Source: DATAYF01 sp036272735 (GTDB lineage: Bacteria; Chloroflexota; Ktedonobacteria; Ktedonobacterales; Ktedonobacteraceae). Taken from it: a stretch of 20,840 nucleotides of DNA. The first letter of the stretch is position 1; each line of letters begins with the position of its first letter. The stretch covers positions 1 to 20,840 of the forward strand of contig DATAYF010000605.1 of the NCBI GenBank assembly GCA_036272735.1, given 5' to 3'. Shown here one piece after another: positions 15,491-20,840 of this stretch. The notes below the pieces were generated by a model. The model had not been told where the DNA came from and ran no database searches. It saw only the letters and a list, made by a program, of their open reading frames with translations. Both the position numbers and the translations under genes were made by a program.

Positions 15491-16465
15491 TTATGGTAGG
15501 GCGCGGTCCTTGCGGTCATCTGTCGCGCTCTGAATCATCTGCTCGGCCAGGCGCAGCAGCGCTTCGCGCAATTCTGGCGGGTCGTGAACCACGAATGGAA
15601 GGTTGAGTGCCATCAGGTAGCGCGCTATACCGTCTACATCTTCATACTGACTCTGAAACAGCACCCCTGCTGACGTGGTCGTCAGCGAACCATAAGATGC
15701 AGGAATCTTTTGCTGCACAGTATACAACGCGGCTTGAAACTCTACTTCGATGTGAAAGCTGCCTGGTGCCCTGGTATACTGTTCCATCATATATGTCTGG
15801 CAATCAAAATCTTCTGCTCGCTCAAAAGGTTCCGTGAGTAGCTCTACCTGCTGAATGCGATCCAGGCGAAATGTCCGGTAGTCTTGACGCAGGTAACAGT
15901 ACCCAACCAGGTACCAGTGCCCATCCCGCCCCACCATACCATATGGCTCAACTTTGCGGTGAGTCATCTGGTCATGGTAGGAACGATAGTCAATGGCGAT
16001 GCGTTGCTGCTGTCCGATTGCTTCGCAGAGATTGATCAGCAGAGAGGCATCGGGCTGCGCTTGCTGGTCGTGCGGAAAGAGGACCAGGTGCGAAGAAACG
16101 GCTTCCAGGCGTTCTCGCGCCCGCAGCGGAAGCACACGGGAGACTTTGGCTAGCGCCCCTTCGATGGCTGTCTGTGATTGTCCGACCTCTAGCCACGTGT
16201 TTGCCAGCAAGCCAAGCACGACCGCCGTAGCTTCTTCTTCGCTAAACATTAGCGGGGGCAACTTAAAGCCGGGACGCAGGCGATACCCGCCATAGCGACC
16301 AATGTTGGCTTCAACAGGAATGCCGATATCTTGAAGGTGTGTGATGTAGCGGCGCACAGTACGCACGTCCATCTCCAGGCGAGCAGCTAACTCTGGACCA
16401 CTGATGGCTGGCCTGGACTGCAACAATTCGAGTACCGTGAGCACGCGACTGGTTGGATGATACAT
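15491..16465 (-). CDS. WYL-domain transcriptional regulator (YafY-like)
   Basis: The 324-residue protein starts MYHPTSRVLTVLELLQSRPA. It has a DeoR/HTH_11-type winged helix at residues about 1-60 (LAARLEMDVRTVRRYITHL), with the recognition helix followed by the GYRLRPGFKLPPL wing. A WYL domain at about 135-225 includes HWYLVGYCYLRQDYRTFRLDRI. A WCX-like C-terminal extension follows. WYL proteins regulate nearby genes in response to ligands, in some cases nucleic acids. I prefer ATG 16465 with GAGGGA just upstream over 16495. It is divergent from the DHA2 exporter with 132 bp between starts, so control of the exporter and of itself is the likely job. Confidence 0.88.
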   Translation of the reverse strand: MYHPTSRVLTVLELLQSRPAISGPELAARLEMDVRTVRRYITHLQDIGIPVEANIGRYGGYRLRPGFKLPPLMFSEEEATAVVLGLLANTWLEVGQSQTAIEGALAKVSRVLPLRARERLEAVSSHLVLFPHDQQAQPDASLLINLCEAIGQQQRIAIDYRSYHDQMTHRKVEPYGMVGRDGHWYLVGYCYLRQDYRTFRLDRIQQVELLTEPFERAEDFDCQTYMMEQYTRAPGSFHIEVEFQAALYTVQQKIPASYGSLTTTSAGVLFQSQYEDVDGIARYLMALNLPFVVHDPPELREALLRLAEQMIQSATDDRKDRALP

Positions 16466-16597
16466 AATGGTCCCTCTGCTTTCAGCAATTTGCACATCTT
16501 TCGCGATTTCCTCTCGAACGAGGGCCGTTTTTGTCCTCCTTCAAGGATATACTTTGGATATGAAACACGTCAAGCGAAATGAGAGAGGAATTTCACG

Positions 16598-18199
16598 ATG
16601 AGTATCGCATCTACTACTGCCGCGTCATCTACGGTAGAAAGCAAGCCTCGTCTGCACGGCTTCGCGCTGGCCTCTGTGATCAGTGCCTTGATGCTGACCC
16701 TTTTATTAGAAGCACTCGACCAGGCGATTGTTGGCACCGCCATGCCACGCATCGTCGCTCAACTGCATGGCCTGGATCGCTATAGCTGGGTCGTGACTGC
16801 CTATATCCTCGCTTCGGTAACAATGATCCCTATTGTCGGCAAACTCTCAGACCAGTTTGGCCGCAAATGGTTCTTGCTCTGCGGCACTGTGCTCTTTCTG
16901 CTGGGCTCTATCCTGGCCGGCGCATCTCAGAGCATGAATCAACTGATCCTCTTTCGCGGCATGCAGGGACTGGGTGCCGGCATCGGCATAGCCCTGGTCG
17001 GCACCGTCTTTGGTGATCTCTTTCCGCCGGACGAGCGTGCGAAATGGATGAGTCTCTTTGGCATAGTCTATGGCGTCTCGAGTCTCTCAGGTCCCGCGCT
17101 AGGAGGCTGGCTGTCCGAGCATGGTCCGCTGCTGGGCAGTCTGGTCACCGAGGAATCACGTTGGCGCTGGGTCTTTTATATCAATGTGCCACTGGGTTTG
17201 ATCGCTGTCGTGGCACTCGTGATCTTCTTGCCCGTTACTATCTCAGTGCGAACCAGCGCCTGGAAAGGCCGGGAGTCTCTGCGCGGCATCGATTTCCCGG
17301 GCGCTCTGCTCTGTGCCGTTGCTACCATTTGTCTGATGCTGGGACTGACCTGGGGTGGGAATCAGATCTATGCCTGGACCTCCCCGTGGGTGCTCGGCAT
17401 GCTCGCGGCTGGCATCGTCCTGTTCGTCCTGTCCCTGTTCGCCGAGCGCAAAGCGCTGGAGCCGGTTCTGCCGCTGGATCTGTTCAAAAACCAGATTTTC
17501 AGCATGGGCGCGCTGCTCGCACTGTTGCAAATGATGTTAGTGATGGGCTTGACGCTCTACCTGCCGCTCTTCTTCCAGGGCGTGCTGTCTATCTCGCCCA
17601 CCGACGCCGGGTTGGTAATGACGCCATTCTCCATGAGTATGGTAGCTGGAGCTATGTTGGGCAGTATGGCGATCAATCGGCTCAAACGCTACCGCATCGT
17701 GGCGATAGTGGGGGCGCTGCTCATGTGCATGGGAGCCCTGCTGATCACTTTTATGACGCCGACCACCAACCTGTTGCAAGCCACCCTGGTCCTGGTGCTG
17801 ACTGGCCTCGGCATTGGCCCCTTCTTCTCTCTGCCGATGCTGGCAGTCCAGAATGCGCTGCCGGAGAGTCGCCTAGGCGTCAGCACAGCGGCGGTGCGTT
17901 ACCTGGGACAGGTGGGAGCAACCCTGGGCATAGCAATCGTGGGGACGGTCGTCAGTAGCGCGGTCTCCGGCAACTTGATGAGCCATTTACCGACCAGCAA
18001 TACAGGCAAACTGGCCCTGGCCGGTGCGCTTTCCCACGGCTTTCTCGCCATTCTGGTCTTTGCCTTGATCGCCCTGGTCGCCACGTTCTTTCTCAAAGAT
18101 GTGCCCATTCTAACAACGTCGGCTAGTACAAAGCCGGAGAGGATGGCACAGACAGATGAAGCAGGCGAGGAATCCACTAGAGAGACGGTCCATGCCTGA
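16598..18199 (+). CDS. DHA2-family MFS drug:H+ antiporter
   Basis: The 533-residue protein has the length and hydrophobic pattern of 14-helix DHA2 (EmrB/QacA-type) exporters. LLLEALDQAIVGTAMPRI in helix 1 carries D41, the usual membrane acidic residue of this group. GKLSDQFGRK is the motif A loop, and GVSSLSGPALGGWL is the antiporter motif C. Such pumps use the proton gradient to expel lipophilic cations, dyes or antibiotics. The specificity is unknown. No membrane-fusion partner is adjacent, so it probably exports across the cytoplasmic membrane alone. GAGAGGA lies upstream of the ATG, and the divergent WYL regulator is the obvious candidate controller. A strong hairpin follows the stop by about 30 bases. 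Confidence 0.92.
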   Translation: MSIASTTAASSTVESKPRLHGFALASVISALMLTLLLEALDQAIVGTAMPRIVAQLHGLDRYSWVVTAYILASVTMIPIVGKLSDQFGRKWFLLCGTVLFLLGSILAGASQSMNQLILFRGMQGLGAGIGIALVGTVFGDLFPPDERAKWMSLFGIVYGVSSLSGPALGGWLSEHGPLLGSLVTEESRWRWVFYINVPLGLIAVVALVIFLPVTISVRTSAWKGRESLRGIDFPGALLCAVATICLMLGLTWGGNQIYAWTSPWVLGMLAAGIVLFVLSLFAERKALEPVLPLDLFKNQIFSMGALLALLQMMLVMGLTLYLPLFFQGVLSISPTDAGLVMTPFSMSMVAGAMLGSMAINRLKRYRIVAIVGALLMCMGALLITFMTPTTNLLQATLVLVLTGLGIGPFFSLPMLAVQNALPESRLGVSTAAVRYLGQVGATLGIAIVGTVVSSAVSGNLMSHLPTSNTGKLALAGALSHGFLAILVFALIALVATFFLKDVPILTTSASTKPERMAQTDEAGEESTRETVHA

Positions 18200-18230
18200 T
18201 TGGCGTACCACCGACTTTTGAGCAAACATG

Positions 18231-18268
18231 ACGAAAAGGGACGACCCATTCGCGGGTCGTCCCTTCGT
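18231..18268 (+). terminator. Terminator-like hairpin after exporter gene
   Basis: AAGGGACGACCC (18236-18247) pairs perfectly with GGGTCGTCCCTT (18254-18265) over the 6-base loop ATTCGC; ACG/CGT pairs can extend it past a bulge. No U tract follows. Its position 30 bases after the exporter stop supports a terminator or 3'-end stabiliser. Confidence 0.65.
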
Positions 18269-18594
18269 GCAGCAATATAAACTGGCAGAGTTCGTTTTTG
18301 TCCACTACAGTATGCAGATCACGCGCCTTGCTGTCGCGGCGCGAGCCTATGTTTAGCTGACCAAGCCGAGCGCGCTGTGCAGGAGAAGAGCAAGATCGGA
18401 GAAGTTTTTTTCGGTGTGAGCAAGTAAGCTAGAGGCGTTGCCAAAACCAAAGGAAACTGAAACACGGCTCTGGCTCACCTACGCGGGCGAACTTCCCCAG
18501 GACAGGAAGCGAGCAATGGGCATGAACAGGCGTGATCCTCGTTCCTTGAGTGGTCTGGTGGTGGGCATATTGGTACAGGGCAGAACATTGAATA

Positions 18595-18622
18595 CTGACC
18601 CCGAAAAACTAGAGTATATATT
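18595..18622 (+). promoter_or_regulatory. Possible promoter for SDR gene
   Basis: CTGACC (18595-18600) and TATATT (18617-18622) lie 16 bases apart, about 27 bases before the SDR start. The -10 box is good and the -35 box moderate. Confidence 0.35.
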
Positions 18623-18648
18623 ACAACTCGCCACACAGGAGAAGAGAG

Positions 18649-19434
18649 ATGTTACTGAAAAACAAAAACACTGTGATCTATGGAGCGGGAGGAGCCGTCG
18701 GCGGTGCGGTTGCCCGCGCCTTCGCCCGTGAGGGAGCGAAGGTCTTCCTTGCCGGTCGTACCCTGGCTTCGCTCGACGCCGTAGCTCGCGACATCTCCAA
18801 GGCAGGAGGAGAGGCTGAGGTCGCTCAAGTCGATGCGCTCGACGAGCAGGCGGTCGAGAGCCACCTGAGCGAAGTGGCAAGAAAAGCTGGGAGCATCGAC
18901 GTATCCTTCAACGTCATCGGACTTGGTGATACCCAGGGAGCACCGCTCGTCGAGATGCAGCAGGAGCATTTCATGTTGCCGGTCGTGAACGCGATGGCGA
19001 CGCATTTCCTCACGGCGACCGCGGCGGCGCGCTATATGGCTAAGAACAGGTCGGGCGTCATCCTGGCCCTCACCGCCCAGGCCGCCCGTAAGCCGTACCC
19101 GAATGTCGGCGGTTTTGGGATCGCCGGAGCTGCCATTGAGGGCTTTTGTCGGCAGCTAGCTGCCGAGATGGGTCCACAGGGCGTCCGCGTCGTCTGTCTG
19201 CGATCATCTGGTTCTCCCGACGCTCCTGGAGTTGACGAGGTTTTCCACCTTCATGCCGAGCAGGCTGGGATTTCCCGCGAGGCGTGGGAGGCGACTATGG
19301 CGCAGGACACCTTGCTCAAGCGGCTGCCCAGGCTCGCCGAAGTGGCGAATGCAGCAGTTCTGATGGCATCGGATCAAGCCAGTGCGATCACTGGAGCAGT
19401 TGCCAACGTCACCTGCGGTGAAATCGTGGACTAG
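18649..19434 (+). CDS. SDR-fold oxidoreductase lacking the usual YxxxK site
   Basis: The 261-residue protein has the short-chain dehydrogenase layout. A Rossmann glycine motif GAGGAVGGAVA (residues 12-22) is followed by FLAGRTLASL and AQVDALDE (cofactor adenine region). FNVIG stands where NNAG is usual, and the C-terminal SAITGAVANVTCG is typical. AGR after the second strand suggests NADP preference. The catalytic segment reads ALTAQAARKPYPNVGGFGIAG: the expected Tyr-x-x-x-Lys is replaced by Phe and Gly, and the serine by Thr/Ala. The normal SDR mechanism therefore looks lost. It could be an atypical SDR with another residue arrangement or a binding protein. AGGAG precedes the ATG. No operon partner is evident. 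Confidence 0.8.
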   Translation: MLLKNKNTVIYGAGGAVGGAVARAFAREGAKVFLAGRTLASLDAVARDISKAGGEAEVAQVDALDEQAVESHLSEVARKAGSIDVSFNVIGLGDTQGAPLVEMQQEHFMLPVVNAMATHFLTATAAARYMAKNRSGVILALTAQAARKPYPNVGGFGIAGAAIEGFCRQLAAEMGPQGVRVVCLRSSGSPDAPGVDEVFHLHAEQAGISREAWEATMAQDTLLKRLPRLAEVANAAVLMASDQASAITGAVANVTCGEIVD

Positions 19435-19462
19435 CCAGCGAAAGCTGGCTGGGGCCGTTTTT
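19433..19462 (+). terminator. Terminator-like hairpin after SDR gene
   Basis: AGCCAGC (19433-19439) pairs with GCTGGCT (19444-19450) over a GAAA tetraloop, and TTTTT follows at 19458-19462. It overlaps the SDR stop codon. The seven bases between stem and U tract make it less than ideal. Confidence 0.5.
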
Positions 19463-19534
19463 GGATTGGCTGGCATTGACCAGCTTAAAAGGAGAAATCA
19501 ACAGAAAATGATGTCGATAACCTCCTGTGAACTA

Positions 19535-19572
19535 CCGCTGAGCTGAAGACGCAGCGGCTTCTTCGGAAGCCG
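19535..19572 (+). repeat. Overlapping hairpins near the IscB element's left end
   Basis: CCGCTG/CAGCGG (19535-19540 with 19552-19557) and CGGCTTC-TTCG-GAAGCCG (19555-19572) are mutually exclusive stems. They resemble the small imperfect hairpins at ends of IS200/IS605-type elements, which also carry iscB and tnpB. This may mark the left end of the iscB-bearing element, though the match is by eye. Confidence 0.35.
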
Positions 19573-19599
19573 TCGGATCTCAGGTTTGGTCGCTTTTTC

Positions 19600-19852
19600 G
19601 GAAGCTCAAGTTCACCAGACTCAGCCCCAGAAATGGGAGCTACGTTCAATTGGTGATGACACCTGCGGTTGACGCATCAGACCGTTGCTCTGTCGCCTGG
19701 GTTTAAGTAGGACTGAGGAAAGGTCCGGTGATCCAGGCGCAACAAGCCTTTTGAACTTTGTCGAGATGAAGTCGGATTCTCTTCCTGGTCGCAGGGGAGA
19801 GATACGCGTCACCCGGCGTTTGCCGGAGCATTTTCCGAAAGGAATCGTGGTC
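19600..19852 (+). ncRNA. Probable IscB omegaRNA region (ends approximate)
   Basis: IscB uses an omegaRNA of a few hundred bases encoded directly upstream on the same strand, with the guide at its 5' end outside the element. Positions 19435-19852 contain no gene and several possible stems. CGCCTGG (19694-19700) pairs with CCAGGCG (19733-19739) and can enclose GGAC/GTCC (19710-19713 with 19723-19726). CCGGC-GTTT-GCCGG lies at 19813-19826, close to the iscB start. The type is inferred from the gene next to it. I could not fold it or fix the guide/scaffold border. Confidence 0.55.
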
Positions 19853-20840
19853 ATGAACATTGTGTATGTGCTGGCACCGGACAGAAGACCCCTGATGCCC
19901 TGCTCCTCGGTGATTGCTCGCTTGTTGCTCAAAGAAGGAAAAGCCAGCGTCGTGCGGAGAACGCCATTTACCATCAAACTCCATACGCAACCGGAGACGA
20001 CCTACACGCAACCACTCACGCTTGGGGTGGATACCGGCAGTTCGGTGATTGGTTCGGCTGTGGCTGATGAACACGGCAAGGTCCTCTATCTTTCTGCGGC
20101 GGCAATTCGCAATGACATTGCCACCACGATGAAAGAGCGAGCCACACAGCGTCGTAAGCGTCGCAATCGCAAAACGCGCTACAGATCTGCCCGTTGGTTA
20201 CATCGCAGAAATTCGATCAAGAAAGGCCGGTTTTCGCCCACGATGAGAAGCAAAATCGATGCGCATCTACGGGAGATCCGCTTTGTGCAGGCGTTATTGC
20301 CGATCATATCGCTGGTGCTGGAAACCGGAACCTTTGACCCTCATGCGCTGAAAAACCCCGCAGTGCTGCAAAACAAATGGCTGTATCACAAGGGGATCAA
20401 CTACGGTTTTGCTAATACCAAAGCGTATGTGTTAACCAGGGATGCCTATACTTGTCAACAGTGCAAAGGAAAATCGAAAGACCCACGCTTAGAAGTACAT
20501 CATCTTGTTTTTCGCAGCCAACAGGGAAGCGATGAGGAAGCCAATTTACTGACGTTGTGCAAAATGTGTCATGATGCGCTGCATGCAGGAACCATCCAGC
20601 TTCGGCGCACTGGCAAGAAAAAAGGTACGCTGCTGCATGCGACGCAGATGAACAGTATTCGTGTGCAATTGCTCAAGCGGATAGAGGCGCAAGAAACCTG
20701 GGGCTACGTGACGAAAGAGCATCGCCAACTGTGGGACCTGCCCAAAGAGCATGTGTTTGATGCCGCAGTGATCGCCACACGCGGCAACAAACCGGAGTTC
20801 CAAACAACACGCGTCGTTGTGAAGAGAGGCATCCCAGAGG
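19853..20840 (+). CDS. iscB: IscB RNA-guided nuclease, cut off by window end
   Basis: The 329 codons visible carry the IscB domains in order. A PLMP domain (residues about 1-45, RRPLMPCSSVIARLLLKEGK) comes first, then RuvC-I LGVDTGSS (D60). An arginine-rich bridge helix follows at about 90-105 (ERATQRRKRRNRKTRYR), then RuvC-II LVLETGTFD (E157). The HNH domain has CQQC (C201, C204), EVHHLV (H216/H217), N231 and CKMCH (C236, C239, H240). RuvC-III is HVFDAAVIA (H300, D303). Every expected catalytic residue is present. IscB, the relative of Cas9, cuts both strands of DNA at sites set by its omegaRNA and next to a short adjacent motif. Only the C-terminal region, perhaps 100 residues, lies outside the window. 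AAAGGA lies 9 bases before the ATG. No stop or shift is seen. Confidence 0.95.
   Translation, partial: MNIVYVLAPDRRPLMPCSSVIARLLLKEGKASVVRRTPFTIKLHTQPETTYTQPLTLGVDTGSSVIGSAVADEHGKVLYLSAAAIRNDIATTMKERATQRRKRRNRKTRYRSARWLHRRNSIKKGRFSPTMRSKIDAHLREIRFVQALLPIISLVLETGTFDPHALKNPAVLQNKWLYHKGINYGFANTKAYVLTRDAYTCQQCKGKSKDPRLEVHHLVFRSQQGSDEEANLLTLCKMCHDALHAGTIQLRRTGKKKGTLLHATQMNSIRVQLLKRIEAQETWGYVTKEHRQLWDLPKEHVFDAAVIATRGNKPEFQTTRVVVKRGIPE

Larger units (their letters stand above)
18200..18648. other. Gene-free stretch between exporter and SDR genes
   Basis: It holds the hairpin at 18231-18268 and a possible promoter near 18595-18622. A 97-codon TTG-started frame at 18438-18731 runs into the SDR gene and resembles no protein I know, so I do not call it. 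Nothing else is recognisable. Confidence 0.5.

Noticed and set aside
18438..18731. A 97-codon + frame upstream of and overlapping the SDR gene
   Set aside because: It starts at TTG without a good ribosome site, matches nothing I recognise and overlaps the well-supported SDR start in another frame.

Overview
The window looks like a chromosomal segment of a Ktedonobacteria-like (Chloroflexota) soil bacterium. This is inference from style, not from a marker gene. The clues are a Hanks-type kinase with a Thr/Pro-rich outer tail, several secreted enzymes, an F420/FMN-type PPOX protein, and both an IS607/TnpB element and an IscB locus, nuclease families I recall as numerous in Ktedonobacter genomes.

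Layout. Positions 1-1170: a long hairpin, then a PAP2-type membrane phosphatase. 1383-2777: a secreted C39-like cysteine peptidase. 2818-3276 (-): a small PPOX flavoprotein. 3496-5187: a promoter, a 14-codon leader ORF overlapping the next start, and a membrane-anchored Ser/Thr kinase homologue with degraded catalytic motifs. 5290-7160 (-, approximate): an IS607-type element with an intact serine recombinase and a tnpB broken by two frameshifts and one stop. 7164-10817 (-): a phosphoketolase-acetate kinase operon. 11045-11968 (-): a beta-hydroxyacid dehydrogenase. 12247-14016 (+): a fumarylacetoacetate hydrolase-family enzyme followed closely by an aminoglycoside phosphotransferase-fold protein. 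14102-15274 (-): a secreted S53 (sedolisin) peptidase. 15491-16465 (-) and 16598-18199 (+): a divergent WYL regulator and DHA2-type drug exporter. 18649-19434: an atypical SDR. 19853-end: the first 329 codons of an IscB nuclease, preceded by about 400 bp of structured non-coding DNA where its omegaRNA should lie.

How the genes work together. The phosphoketolase makes acetyl phosphate from xylulose-5-P or fructose-6-P, and acetate kinase converts it to acetate and ATP. The WYL regulator probably controls the exporter it faces. The secreted peptidases suggest extracellular protein degradation.

Two things stand out. First, two RNA-guided nuclease families lie within 15 kb: IscB, intact as far as visible, and TnpB, decayed. 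Second, six very long, nearly perfect inverted repeats (arms 21-42 bp, all different, some with no loop) occupy intergenic gaps. Three lie between convergent genes and look like bidirectional terminators of unusual length, but one lies between divergent genes and needs another explanation.
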